A stretch of 64,000 nt of DNA from a bacterium (GCA_021779995.1 JAJXZP010000224.1:1-64000), one strand, 5' to 3'; shown: positions 1-9,998, counted from the first letter of the stretch. Numbers and translations: made by a program. The notes: a model not told the origin generated them from the letters alone.

Positions 1-754
1 GGGACGATGCCGAAGAATACGCGCACCGCCGCCAAGGCGAGCGCGAGGATGACGATGCTCACGAGCATGAAGGGAAGAAGCTTTCCCACGATGAGTTCGC
101 CCTTCCTGAGCGGACTCACCATAAGCTGCTCGAGCGTCCCCACCTCCTTTTCCTTCACGATGGCCAGCGAAGTCAGGATGATCGTGAAGATCATGGCCAG
201 GAGAGCGAAGATGCCCGGAACCATGAAAAGGCGGCTTTTCAGCTCCGGGTTGTACCAGACCCTCGTGCGGGCGTCGACCGAGGGCAGGGCTATGCGGATC
301 GGCGCCGCGCCTGCCCCGATTCTCCGGCCATAGGCGTCGGTCACCGACACGGCGTAGGACAGCGAGACCGCGGCCGTATTCGATCGCGACCCGTCGACGA
401 GAATCTGCAGCTCCGGGCGGCGCCTCGCGTCGAGATCGCTGCCGAAGGAGGGAGGGATCGAGACGCCCACTTCGGCCGAGCCGTCATCCAGGTCGCGCGA
501 GAGTTCCTTCTGCGAGCCCGGCGAGGCCACGAGGCGGAAGGCCGCCGAGTTCTCGAAGACCGCCGTCAGCTCCCGGCTCCGCGGGCTCATATCCTGATCG
601 AGCACGGCCAGCGGCACGTCGCGCACATCCATGTTCGCGGCGTAGCCGAGGACCAGCACCTGCATGACGGGGGCGAAGAAAAGCATGGCGCGCATCTTCT
701 TATCGCGCCTCAGCTGGATGAGTTCCTTGCGTACGACACTCGATATCCTGCCCA
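1..754 (-). CDS. ABC-2 type transporter permease (3' part beyond window start)
   Basis: Minus-strand reading from GTG at 754 (VGRISSVVRKELIQLRRDKKMRAMLFFAPVMQVLVLGYAANMDVRDVPLAVLDQD...) matches the ABC-2 permease N-terminus and resembles the adjacent permease; truncated at base 1; not in the supplied ORF list. Confidence 0.8.
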
Positions 755-759
755 CCTCG

Positions 760-1893
760 TCATCTCCTCGAGCGCACGAATCTGGCCGCGCTCAACGCTA
801 TCGTCACCGCCGCATAGATCACGAGGGCGAGACTCGGCCGCCAGAAGGTGACGATGCCCGTGCCCTTCACCAGGATCGATTGCAGAATTTGTATGTAATA
901 GGTCGTGGGGAATGCGTGCGCGAGAACCTGAATGACGAATGGCATGTTGCGGAGCGGAAACACGAAGCCCGACAGCGTGAAGGTAGGAACGAGGGTCGTC
1001 ATCGTGGCTATGAGGAAGGCCACCTGCTGGGTTTCGGCGATAGTCGAAATGAGAATGCCGAGCCCGAGGCAGGCCAGGATAAAAAGACCGGTCGTCGCGA
1101 CGAGGGCGAGAATGCTGCCCTTGACCGTGACTCCGAAGAGTAGGGCCGCGGTGACGAGTACGGTCGTCGCGGACACGGCGCCGACCCCCGCGTACGGCAG
1201 GGTCTTGCCCACGATGAACTCAGCAGCTCCGACGGGCGAGACCATGATCTGCTCCATCGAGCCCGTCTCGCTCTCGCGGACGACCGACAGCGATACCGAT
1301 ACCACCGCGGTGATGATGAGGATGAGGGCGACGAGCCCGGGCACGAGAAAGACGACGCTCCGCAGGTCCTGATTGAACAGGACTCTGGGCCGGATATCGA
1401 TAGCCGGCGAGGCCATCGCCGAAACCGGCAGACTCGCAGCCTCGACGGCGGCCCGATCCTGGCCGAATCGCAGGCAGAGACCCTCGATGTAGCCGATGAC
1501 CGTCTGCGCGCGCGTGCCGTCGCTGCCGTCGACCAGGATCTGCACCGGAGCCCGAGTCCTTCGCTCGAGGTCGCGGGCGAAGCCGGGAGGAATTTCCAGG
1601 ACGGCCGCTGCCGCTCCGGAGTCCAGGAACCGGCCTTCGCCCCGCGGCGAACCCGGATCGCCTGCGGGCACGAAGTCGCCCGTGGCGAAAAACGCGGCGG
1701 TCAGGGCCCGGCTCTCCGGACTCCTGTCCAGATCGCGGACGGCGAGCGGCACGTTCTTCACGTCCAGGCTTACCGCATAGCCGAACATGACGAGGAGGAA
1801 GAGGGGCAGGCCGAGCAGGGCGCCCAGGCTCGCCGGATCGCGGATGATGTGGCGAAACTCCTTGCGGGCGATCGCCGAGATCCGGTGGTTCAT
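760..1893 (-). CDS. ABC-2 type transporter permease
   Basis: In frame of ORF 760..3048 but true start MNHRISAIARKEFRHIIRDP at 1893, overlapping the upstream ATPase stop by 4 bp; C-terminal hydrophobic segments. Confidence 0.88.
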   Translation of the reverse strand: MNHRISAIARKEFRHIIRDPASLGALLGLPLFLLVMFGYAVSLDVKNVPLAVRDLDRSPESRALTAAFFATGDFVPAGDPGSPRGEGRFLDSGAAAAVLEIPPGFARDLERRTRAPVQILVDGSDGTRAQTVIGYIEGLCLRFGQDRAAVEAASLPVSAMASPAIDIRPRVLFNQDLRSVVFLVPGLVALILIITAVVSVSLSVVRESETGSMEQIMVSPVGAAEFIVGKTLPYAGVGAVSATTVLVTAALLFGVTVKGSILALVATTGLFILACLGLGILISTIAETQQVAFLIATMTTLVPTFTLSGFVFPLRNMPFVIQVLAHAFPTTYYIQILQSILVKGTGIVTFWRPSLALVIYAAVTIALSAARFVRSRR

Positions 1894-2828
1894 CGCTCGA
1901 CCCCTCCTTGTTTCTCGGAGACGACGCGGATGAATACATCCTCGAGCGACGGCCTTATCGCCTGCACGCGGGCCTGCGCCAAGCCTGCCGCGGCCAGGGC
2001 CGCTCCCACGATCTCGGCCCGCGCGCCCGGCACGAGGGTGACGTGCAGGCGCGAACCGAAAAGCGCGGCCGCCTCGACAGCCTGGATGCCGCCGAGCGCC
2101 TTCATGGCGCGATCGGGCTCGCCGCACTCGATCTCCAAAAGGAGGCCCGGATGATGCGCGGCCTTCAGCTCGCCGGGCGTGCCCGCGGCGACCATCCGGC
2201 CGTCGCGCATGAGCGAGACGGTCGAGCAATACTCGGCTTCGTCCAGATAATGGGTGGTCACGAGCACGGTCGCCCCGGCTGCGGTGAGATCGTAGATGAT
2301 GTCCCAGAAGATGCGTCGGGCCAGAGGATCGACGCCGGCCGTGGGCTCGTCGAGGAAAAGCAGCTGAGGCCGATGCAGCAGGGCGCAGCCCAGGGCCAGG
2401 CGCTGGCGGTATCCTCCCGGCAGCTCCTTCGCCAATTCGCGCGACCGTTCCCCGAGACCGGTCAGGGCCAGGACCCGGTCGCTCTCCCGATGCACGCGGT
2501 TTTTCGGAATGCCGTACAAGCCCGAATAGAACTCGATGTTTTCCCGAACCGTGAGATCTTCGTACAGCGAAAACTTCTGCGACATGTAGCCGATGCTGCG
2601 CTTGATCGACTCGGCCTCCGAAGCGACGTCGAAACCGGCCACGCGCGCCCTCCCCCCGCTCGGGGCGAGGAGTCCGCAGAGCATGCGGATCGTCGTGGAC
2701 TTCCCCGCCCCGTTGGCGCCGAGCAGCCCGAACACGCTGCCCCTCGGCACGACGAAGGATACTTCGTCCACGGCCACGAAGGAGCCGAAACGCCTCGTCA
2801 GCTTTTCCGCCACGATCGCGTCGCTCAT
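1890..2828 (-). CDS. ABC transporter ATP-binding protein
   Basis: Walker A GANGAGKST, signature-region LPGGYRQRLALGCAL, Walker B LLFLDEPTAG. Confidence 0.92.
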   Translation of the reverse strand: MSDAIVAEKLTRRFGSFVAVDEVSFVVPRGSVFGLLGANGAGKSTTIRMLCGLLAPSGGRARVAGFDVASEAESIKRSIGYMSQKFSLYEDLTVRENIEFYSGLYGIPKNRVHRESDRVLALTGLGERSRELAKELPGGYRQRLALGCALLHRPQLLFLDEPTAGVDPLARRIFWDIIYDLTAAGATVLVTTHYLDEAEYCSTVSLMRDGRMVAAGTPGELKAAHHPGLLLEIECGEPDRAMKALGGIQAVEAAALFGSRLHVTLVPGARAEIVGAALAAAGLAQARVQAIRPSLEDVFIRVVSEKQGGVER

Positions 2829-4483
2829 GGCGCGCCCGCCTGCGCTTCGGAGGCGGCATCGGCGCCTCCGCCATCGGCGCCTCCGGCCTCGCCGCCGCCG
2901 GCGTCGCGGAGCGTCGCACGCGCCAATTCCCAGGCGACGAGCGAGCGCGTCCGATCGAGCCGCGCCGAAAGCAGCGAGGCTTCCGCGTCTGACAGCTCCG
3001 ATGCCAGGGCGATGCCGGCCGTATAGCGGTCGCGCTGCACGCGGACATTCTCCTCGGCCAGGTTCACCGCCGCGGCGGAGGAGACGAACCGATCGCGCGC
3101 CTTTTCAAGGTCGAAGCGCGCCTGGACAAGCTCGAGCGTCAAGGAGTCGCGCATCTGCACCAGCTCTTCCCGGGCCTGCGCGGCCTGCGCGCGGGCGTCC
3201 TCGATCTGGGCGAGCGCCGCGGGCACCTGTCCCAGATCGAAACTGGCGACGAGCCCGACGTCCCAGAGAAACTCGAAACCTGAGCGCTGGGGAAAGGCCT
3301 TGGGATCGGGGTCGGCGTACGCCACGTCGCCGGTGAGATAGACCGAGGGCCTGAGCGAGGAGCGGGCCTGGGCCTCGGCGGCCTCATGCACGGCGATCCG
3401 CGCCCGGGCTGCGTCGATTTCCGGCCGCCTCGCCAGAGCGGTATCGAGAAGCCCGCCTCCCGCGGCATCGGACAGGGGGGCTGTATCGCCGGGATCCATG
3501 CCGATCTCGGGCGTCCCGGGAAGCCGCGCGGCCGTCGGCGCGTTCCAAGGAAGCCCCATCAGGATATTGAGACGCGCCCTCGCGGCGGCCAAGTCCGTTG
3601 CGGCGGCTCTCCTGCGCACGCCCGCCTCGACTTCCTGCATCTCCCAGGAGAGCAGCTCGTTCTTCGTTCCCGTCCCTTGGGCTAGGCGGCGCTCGGCGTC
3701 CTTCCGGTGGGCGGTCACCGCGGCGAGGTTTTCCGCTACGGCCTTTTCGCTTTCGGTGGCCAAGACGAGGTACCACCAGGCCTGCTCGGTGGCCGCCCCC
3801 ACCGCTCGCCGCCGCGACAAAGCCTCGGCGCGGGCCGATTCCGCGGCGGCTCCGGCCGCTGAGATACCGGCGGCGATCCGGCCGCCGGTGTACAGCGGCT
3901 GCTGCAACGCGATGCGGAAGCTCGTCGAGTCCTGAAGCGGCGCCGGCAGGCTGATCGTGCTGCCGGCGGGAGCGGGAAAGGGAACGCTGATCGTGCCGGG
4001 CTCTATCGGACTGGAGTGCGTATATCCCGCGGAGGCGACGAGGCTCGGCGCGTACTGCCGCTCCGCGACGGAACGGCTCGCCCCGGCCGCGCGCAGGGCG
4101 TCCAAAGCACCCGCCAGGACCGGGCTCGCCGAAAGCGCCCGTTCCACCGCGGAACGCAGGTCCACGGTCAGCGCCGCGGCCGGCGCGGCTCCCCCGCCGG
4201 CCGCAGCGCCACGCACCTGCCCGGCCGTCGGTGCAGCCGTCGCTCCGGCAAAAGTTCCAGCCATCGGTGCAGGCGTCGGTGCAGCCATCGGTCCAGCCAT
4301 CGGTGCAGCCGTCGACCCAGCCGTCGATGTAGGCATCGATGCAGCCGTCCCTCCGGCAAACATTCCGGCGACCGGCGTATCGCCGGCCGCAAAGGCCATC
4401 GGCACCGCAAACGTCGCTGCCAGGGCTGCGAACAAGGTCAGCGCCGAGGCGCGCCGATTCAAGCGGAGTGTGGCCGTTTTCAT
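2825..4483 (-). CDS. TolC-family outer membrane efflux protein
   Basis: Signal peptide MKTATLRLNRRASALTLFAALAATFAVPMAFAA, low-complexity A/P/T/M/G stretch, then TolC-like repeats (ALSASPVLAGALDALRAAGASRSVAERQYAPSLVASAGY). Confidence 0.82.
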   Translation of the reverse strand: MKTATLRLNRRASALTLFAALAATFAVPMAFAAGDTPVAGMFAGGTAASMPTSTAGSTAAPMAGPMAAPTPAPMAGTFAGATAAPTAGQVRGAAAGGGAAPAAALTVDLRSAVERALSASPVLAGALDALRAAGASRSVAERQYAPSLVASAGYTHSSPIEPGTISVPFPAPAGSTISLPAPLQDSTSFRIALQQPLYTGGRIAAGISAAGAAAESARAEALSRRRAVGAATEQAWWYLVLATESEKAVAENLAAVTAHRKDAERRLAQGTGTKNELLSWEMQEVEAGVRRRAAATDLAAARARLNILMGLPWNAPTAARLPGTPEIGMDPGDTAPLSDAAGGGLLDTALARRPEIDAARARIAVHEAAEAQARSSLRPSVYLTGDVAYADPDPKAFPQRSGFEFLWDVGLVASFDLGQVPAALAQIEDARAQAAQAREELVQMRDSLTLELVQARFDLEKARDRFVSSAAAVNLAEENVRVQRDRYTAGIALASELSDAEASLLSARLDRTRSLVAWELARATLRDAGGGEAGGADGGGADAASEAQAGAP

Positions 4484-5427
4484 GTTTCGCTTTTCTCCTT
4501 GCGCGGCTGCGCCGTCCCGGTACCGCTCACGGCATGGATGAAGACATTCTCCAAGGTCGCGGGCGCGACCCTGAGCTCGTCGACCGGAAGACCGGCCTGG
4601 CCGAGCCGGGCCGATATCGCCCTGCGCCCCGCTTCCTCCTCCCGCACCAAGAGAGCGAGGCGATCGCCGAAGGTCTGCATCCCCGCAAGCTCGGGCAGGC
4701 CTTCTAGGAGAGCGGCGGTCTTCCTGGTCTCGGCGCAGGGCAGTTCGAGCACGACGAAGGGCAGCGAATCCTTCAGGTCGGCTGGCGATCCGAAGGCGAG
4801 GAAGGAGCCTGAGTTCATGAGCCCCACCTCGGAGCATCGCTCGGCCTCGTCGAGATACGGCGTGGCCACCACGAGCGACATGCCGTTCGCCAAGAGCTCG
4901 GCCAGGATGGCCCAGAACTCGCGCCGCGAGATGGGATCGACTCCCGTCGTCGGCTCGTCGAGCAGGAGGAGCTCGGGCTCGTGGACGAGGGCGCAGGCGA
5001 GCGCGAGCTTCTGCTTCATGCCGCCTGAGAGTTTTCCGGCGGCGCGCCGCCGAAACGGCGCGAGGCGGGTCATCTCGAGCAGCCGATCGCGCCGCGCTTC
5101 GAAGTGATCGAGGCCGTGGATCTCGGCGAAAAACGAGATGTTCTCGTCGATCGATAAATCGGCATACAGGCTGAAACGCTGGGAGAGGTAGCCCATGCGA
5201 GCCTTCGCCTGGACGCTGCGCGGGGCGGAGCCGAAGACCTTCACCTCGCCCGCGTCCGGCGCGAGCAGCCCGGCGAGCAGCCGGATCGTCGTCGTCTTGC
5301 CCGCGCCGTCGGGGCCGACCAGGGCCAGGGAAGCTCCGATCGGAAGATCGAAGCCGAGGTCGCGCAGGGCCTCGGCCTCACCGAAGCGTTTGCTCAGGCC
5401 GCTGACCTCGAGAGCCTTCGTCGACAT
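4480..5427 (-). CDS. ABC transporter ATP-binding protein
   Basis: Walker A GPDGAGKTT, LSGGMKQKLALACAL, LLLLDEPTTGVDP. Confidence 0.92.
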   Translation of the reverse strand: MSTKALEVSGLSKRFGEAEALRDLGFDLPIGASLALVGPDGAGKTTTIRLLAGLLAPDAGEVKVFGSAPRSVQAKARMGYLSQRFSLYADLSIDENISFFAEIHGLDHFEARRDRLLEMTRLAPFRRRAAGKLSGGMKQKLALACALVHEPELLLLDEPTTGVDPISRREFWAILAELLANGMSLVVATPYLDEAERCSEVGLMNSGSFLAFGSPADLKDSLPFVVLELPCAETRKTAALLEGLPELAGMQTFGDRLALLVREEEAGRRAISARLGQAGLPVDELRVAPATLENVFIHAVSGTGTAQPRKEKSET

Positions 5428-5436
5428 GCTTCCGCC

Positions 5437-6429
5437 CTAGTTCCCCGGCATGAGGATCTGCGCGTCGGCCGGCATGCCCGGCTTGAGATCGCCGCCCCCA
5501 TCGCCGAGATCGAGCTTCACCGCGAAGACCTGTTTCACGCGCTCGTCCTTGGTCTGCACATTCTTGGGCGTGAACTCCGCCTTCGGCGAGATGAACGACA
5601 CCTTCCCAGGGAAGGTCTTCCCCGGGAAGGAATCGACGGATATCCTCGCGGTCTGGCCGAGCGAGATGTGGCCGATCTCCGTTTCGGGGATGTAGATGGT
5701 GAGGCTGAGCGAGCCGAGATCGGCGAGGGTGGCGATGCCCGTTCCCACCATGGCCAACTCGCCCGGCTCGGCGAGGCGTTCGAGCACCGAGCCGTCGATC
5801 GGCGCCGTGATCTCGCATTCGGCGAGTGATTTTTCCGCTAGCCGCGCCGCGAAACCTGCCTGCTCGAGACGGGCGCGCGCGGCTTCGAGTTCCTCGGGAC
5901 GCGCGAAGGATTCCAGTTTCAGCAGAGCCTGGGCCGCCGATTCGCGCTGAGCCTTCGCCGTCCCCAGCCGCGCCACGGCGTCGTCGCGCTGCTGCAGCGT
6001 CGCGCTGCCCGAGGCCGCGAGATCGCGCATCCGCGCCGCGTCGGTTTCGGCGAGGCGCAGGTTCTCGTCGGCCTGATCGAGGCCGGCCTTGGCCTGCATG
6101 ATATCCTCCGCCCTGGCACCGCCCACGAGCAGATCGAGCTGGGCCCGCGCCACGTCGACAGCCGCGCTCGCCTCGCCGAAGCGGAAACGGTAGGCCTGGG
6201 GATCTATTCGGGCGAGCACGGCCCCGCGCTTCACCGAGCTGCCTTCCACCGCGTCCTCTTCGACGACGATGCCGGCGACTTGTGAAGACACCCGCACCTC
6301 GGTAGCTTCGATGGTCCCCGAGGCCACGTAGCGGGTAGAACCGCTCGAACAGGCCCCGAGCATGACAAGCACAGCCGCCAGGCCCCCCGAACGCCGAAGG
6401 GCCCTTGCCGGCGAGCAGCCTCGTTTCAT
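5437..6429 (-). CDS. HlyD-family periplasmic adaptor (membrane fusion) lipoprotein
   Basis: Lipobox-like VLMLGAC; biotinyl-lipoyl-like halves (GTIEATEVRVSSQVAGIVVEEDAVEGSSVKRGAVLARID; ITAPIDGSVLERLAEPGELA). Confidence 0.88.
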   Translation of the reverse strand: MKRGCSPARALRRSGGLAAVLVMLGACSSGSTRYVASGTIEATEVRVSSQVAGIVVEEDAVEGSSVKRGAVLARIDPQAYRFRFGEASAAVDVARAQLDLLVGGARAEDIMQAKAGLDQADENLRLAETDAARMRDLAASGSATLQQRDDAVARLGTAKAQRESAAQALLKLESFARPEELEAARARLEQAGFAARLAEKSLAECEITAPIDGSVLERLAEPGELAMVGTGIATLADLGSLSLTIYIPETEIGHISLGQTARISVDSFPGKTFPGKVSFISPKAEFTPKNVQTKDERVKQVFAVKLDLGDGGGDLKPGMPADAQILMPGN

Positions 6430-7073
6430 GGTACCTCCACAGGGTTCTGCGACCCGAAATGGACGGCATCGAAGAGCCGCCGCCCCTCCTCGCTCAAAAT
6501 GCCGGTAAGCAATACGCTAATGACGGTTTGTAGGGCTTGATTGGGCGGAATTGGCAGGCTGAGCAAAAACTCGGGCCGAGCGATCTGCTCCGCTAACGAA
6601 ATAGTGAGCGTAGCGGCCACGAAGGCATCGAGATCGCTTCGCACGTACCCTAGCTCCCGCCCTTCCGTGATGAGCCGCGCCAAGCGCGGAAACACTTTTT
6701 CCGCGCGGAGGCTCTGTATCTTCGCCCAGAGCCATGGCGCATCGTTCATGATATCGCGCATGAACACCGGGATAGCCGGCCGAATCGTTTCGTCGATTGC
6801 GTGAAAGGATGCCTGGAAGCGCTGCGGATAGTTTGCATTCGAGCTCGCGTCGAGAGCATCGAGCCTGGCGACCAATAGATCGATTCGTCGCGCTATCGCA
6901 GCCCCGCCAAGAATTTCCTTGCCTGGAAAATATTTATAGAGCGTGGCCTTGCTGATGCCGATCCCGGCGGCAATGGCTTCCATGGAGAGACTCGAAATAC
7001 CGCGTTCGAAAAACAACGCGGTAGCCCTGTCGAGTATCTCCTCCCGTTTTTTGTCTTCCCGATCCGCCTGCAT
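6426..7073 (-). CDS. TetR/AcrR-family transcriptional regulator
   Basis: N-terminal HTH KKREEILDRATALFFERGISSLSMEAIAAGIGISKATLYKYFPGKEIL; start MQADRED at 7073. Confidence 0.9.
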   Translation of the reverse strand: MQADREDKKREEILDRATALFFERGISSLSMEAIAAGIGISKATLYKYFPGKEILGGAAIARRIDLLVARLDALDASSNANYPQRFQASFHAIDETIRPAIPVFMRDIMNDAPWLWAKIQSLRAEKVFPRLARLITEGRELGYVRSDLDAFVAATLTISLAEQIARPEFLLSLPIPPNQALQTVISVLLTGILSEEGRRLFDAVHFGSQNPVEVP

Positions 7074-7093
7074 CTCGATTCCTTGATAATACA

Positions 7094-7125
7094 ATCTATA
7101 CGATTTGCGTACAAATCGTATAGAT
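7094..7125. promoter_or_regulatory. Candidate TetR-type operator
   Basis: Perfect 14-bp arms ATCTATACGATTTG-CGTA-CAAATCGTATAGAT, 21 bp upstream of the regulator start. Confidence 0.7.
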
Positions 7126-7266
7126 GATGCATTTCCTTTTCTCTTCTGTCAATATCCTTTCTTCGAGCTTGCCCCAGCCCACAAAGGCGGTGGTACGAAG
7201 GTTGTTGATGACTCAGAATGGGCCCCGTCCGAGCTGTCGAGGAATCGAACGGCGATGAGATTCCAT

Positions 7267-7295
7267 TTGTGCTTGGGCCGCTAACCTCATATACT
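7267..7295 (+). promoter_or_regulatory. Candidate sigma70-type promoter for the cyclase operon
   Basis: TTGTGC-17 bp-TATACT upstream of ATG 7321. Confidence 0.5.
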
Positions 7296-7320
7296 AGGGC
7301 AGCTATCGCACGAGGGGAAA

Positions 7321-7965
7321 ATGGACGTAATCGATCTGAGCCATACCATCACCGGCTCGATGCCCGTATATCCCGGAACCGAAGCCCCGGACATCAGCGA
7401 CGCGACGACCATCCTCCGGGACGGCTTCGCGGAAAAGCTGCTCCGCTTCTACTCGCACACCGGCACGCACATCGACGCTCCGGCGCATATGGTGAGCGGC
7501 GCAAACACACTCGACACGCTGTCCATCGAAAACTTCATGGGGCCTGCCTGCGTCATCGATGTCTCGCCCGCGAAGCAGGGCCGAATCGAGGTTGCCGATA
7601 TTCAAGCTGCCGTCACGGCCCGGACGATCGAGGCCTGCGACTTCGTTTTGCTTCGCTCGGGATGGTCCGCCTTCTGGGGGCACGAAAGCTACTTCGCGGA
7701 TTACCCCCTGCTCTCGGAGGAAGCTGCCCTTTGGCTTTCAGCTTTTCCCTTGAAAGGCATCGGTATCGACATGATGTCCGTCGACCCCATCGGCAGCGCG
7801 AATTTCCCCATCCACAAGATTCTTTTCCGAAAGGGCATGCTGATCGTGGAAAATCTCGACAACTTGGCTCGCTTGGATGCGTCGGGCTTCGGTTTCTCCT
7901 GCCTGCCCCTCAAGTTCAGCGATGCGGATGGCTCGCCCGTCAGGGCCTGCGCCTTCCGGGTCTAA
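7321..7965 (+). CDS. Cyclase-family protein (kynurenine formamidase-like)
   Basis: MDVIDLSHTITGSMPVYPG and metal motif HTGTHIDAPAH. Confidence 0.85.
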   Translation: MDVIDLSHTITGSMPVYPGTEAPDISDATTILRDGFAEKLLRFYSHTGTHIDAPAHMVSGANTLDTLSIENFMGPACVIDVSPAKQGRIEVADIQAAVTARTIEACDFVLLRSGWSAFWGHESYFADYPLLSEEAALWLSAFPLKGIGIDMMSVDPIGSANFPIHKILFRKGMLIVENLDNLARLDASGFGFSCLPLKFSDADGSPVRACAFRV

Positions 7966-7975
7966 GGAGGTCGGG

Positions 7976-8593
7976 ATGGAAGAGCACGGCGACACCCACA
8001 GCGCAATGTTCGAAGCGCGACGGATCCAGGCGAAAGCCCTGCGCCGGGCCTTGCTCCGCAAGATCACGTACGTCGCGCTCAACTCCGCGGCGGCCTACAT
8101 CCCCCTCAATCTCGTCTACTTCATCTCGTCGTATACGGTCCATAAGTCCATCGTCATCGCTCGGGAGCCCTTCATCGTCACGGCGTTCATGGTCGTCTTC
8201 ATCCTCCTCGCGGGGTCCCTCATCGATCTCGTCGAGTACGCAGCGCTCCGGATCGCCGCGGCCATCGCCTGGCGTCGGCCGGCTCGGGGAGCGCTCTGCT
8301 TCGCACGCCTCATCGAGTTCGGCGAGTCGATCGTCAGAAAACGAAACGGGCTCCTCGGGAAAGACGAAGAGGGCTTGTTTTTCCTGCGGAAGGGACGCCG
8401 GCTGCGGCTATGCGCCGAGCCCTATGCCGTCTCCTCACATGACAGATTGGGCGTCTTCACGCCCTTCATCCTGGGAAAAGTGAAGCTCAGGCCCTATCTT
8501 CAGATCGACGGCGCACACGAGCGCTTTATCGTAGACGTGATCTCTCCGAGAGATATGGTGGAACGATTAAGATGGACGGAGGAAGTCAAATGA
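7976..8593 (+). CDS. Hypothetical membrane protein
   Basis: ATG 7976 preceded by ggaggt; two hydrophobic segments; same operon spacing as neighbours. Confidence 0.6.
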   Translation: MEEHGDTHSAMFEARRIQAKALRRALLRKITYVALNSAAAYIPLNLVYFISSYTVHKSIVIAREPFIVTAFMVVFILLAGSLIDLVEYAALRIAAAIAWRRPARGALCFARLIEFGESIVRKRNGLLGKDEEGLFFLRKGRRLRLCAEPYAVSSHDRLGVFTPFILGKVKLRPYLQIDGAHERFIVDVISPRDMVERLRWTEEVK

Positions 8594-9078
8594 CCTTGGA
8601 GTCCCTGCGACTTTCGTGGAGCGAAGGCTGCAATATCGTGATCGGGCAGTCGCATTTCATCAAGACGGTCGAGGACCTTGGCGAAATCATGGCGTCGTCG
8701 GTGCCGGGCGCCGCCTGGGGTCTCGCCTTCAACGAGGCCTCCGGCCCCTGTCTCGTCCGCAGCGCAGGCAGCGATGAAAAGCTCGTCGCCGAGGCCATCC
8801 ACTGCGCCCGGACAATCGGAGCCGGGCACAGCTTCTATTTGATCCTCGGGCAGGGCTGCTTCCCGATTAATGTGCTCGACCGCATCAAAAGCTGCCCCGA
8901 AGTCTGCAGCATCTTCTGCGCGACGGCCAATCCCCTCGAAGTCATCGTCGCGCGGACGGAACAGGGCGCCGGCATACTCGGCGTCATCGACGGTTTTTCT
9001 CCGAAGGGCGTCGAGGGACCGGCGGACAAGGCCGAGCGCTCCGCGCTCCTGCGTCGCTTCGGCTATAAATTCGCCTGA
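8590..9078 (+). CDS. Adenosine-specific kinase family protein
   Basis: NIVIGQSHFIKTVEDLGEIMASSVPGAAWGLAFNEASGPCLVR and FCATANPLEVIVARTEQGAGILGVIDG are hallmark blocks of this family. Confidence 0.88.
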   Translation: MTLESLRLSWSEGCNIVIGQSHFIKTVEDLGEIMASSVPGAAWGLAFNEASGPCLVRSAGSDEKLVAEAIHCARTIGAGHSFYLILGQGCFPINVLDRIKSCPEVCSIFCATANPLEVIVARTEQGAGILGVIDGFSPKGVEGPADKAERSALLRRFGYKFA

Positions 9079-9098
9079 GCGCATTCCTGGAGGATAAA

Positions 9099-9998
9099 GT
9101 GGACACATCCAAGGATACCCTGGGTTTCATCGGCATAGGGGTCATGGGACGCAGCATGGCCGGGCATCTAGTGAAGGCCGGGTACAGGATCAAGGTATTC
9201 TCGCGAAGCAAGGAAAAGGCGCTCCCCCTCATCGAACAGGGAGCAGAGTGGGCCGATAGCCCCGCCGCCCTCGCTCCCGGCTGCTCGGCAATTTTCACCA
9301 TGGTCGGCTATCCGACCGATGTCGAGGAAGTGTACCTCGGCCCCCAAGGACTCATAGCCTCGGCCTCGAAAGGAACCGTGCTCGTCGACATGACCACGAG
9401 CAGGCCCGACCTCGCGCGACGAATCGCGGAACGGGCCGCGGCGTCCGGTCTTCGCGCCCTCGATGCCCCCGTTTCGGGCGGAGACGTGGGGGCCAAGAAC
9501 GCCACGCTCACCATCATGGTCGGGGGTACTCAACCCGATTACGAGGCGGTCGCGGGGCTTTTATCCCTCATGGGCAAGACCATCATCCTCCAAGGTCCCG
9601 CAGGTTCGGGCCAGCATGCGAAAATGGCCAATCAGATCGCCCTCGCCGGCAGTCTCATCGGAGCGGTAGAGGCGGTCATGTACGCCCGCGCCGCCGGCCT
9701 GGACCCGAGAAGGGTCCTGCAGAGCATAGGCTCCGGCGCCGCGGGCAGCTGGCAGCTCAACAACATGGTCCCGCGGATGCTCGACGGCGATTTCGAGCCG
9801 GGCTTCTACGTCAAGCACTATCTGAAGGACCTGCGCATCGCCCTCGATTCGGCGAAGGCCATGAAGCTCGCCCTGCCAATGCTCGTCTCGGCGGAGCGCC
9901 TTTTCGCCCTCTTGCAGGACAAGGGATACGGCGACAGAGGCACCCAGGCCATCTATCTTCTCTACGAACTAGGCCTCGTTCAGGAGGCCGCCGGTTGA
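9099..9998 (+). CDS. NAD(P)-dependent beta-hydroxyacid dehydrogenase (3-hydroxyisobutyrate dehydrogenase family)
   Basis: LGFIGIGVMGRSMAGHLVKAGY Rossmann motif; DAPVSGGDVGAKNATLTIMVGG. Confidence 0.9.
   Translation: MDTSKDTLGFIGIGVMGRSMAGHLVKAGYRIKVFSRSKEKALPLIEQGAEWADSPAALAPGCSAIFTMVGYPTDVEEVYLGPQGLIASASKGTVLVDMTTSRPDLARRIAERAAASGLRALDAPVSGGDVGAKNATLTIMVGGTQPDYEAVAGLLSLMGKTIILQGPAGSGQHAKMANQIALAGSLIGAVEAVMYARAAGLDPRRVLQSIGSGAAGSWQLNNMVPRMLDGDFEPGFYVKHYLKDLRIALDSAKAMKLALPMLVSAERLFALLQDKGYGDRGTQAIYLLYELGLVQEAAG

Noticed and set aside
1908-3026. 372-aa plus-strand ORF
   Set aside because: Antisense to ABC ATPase and TolC genes; no recognisable motif
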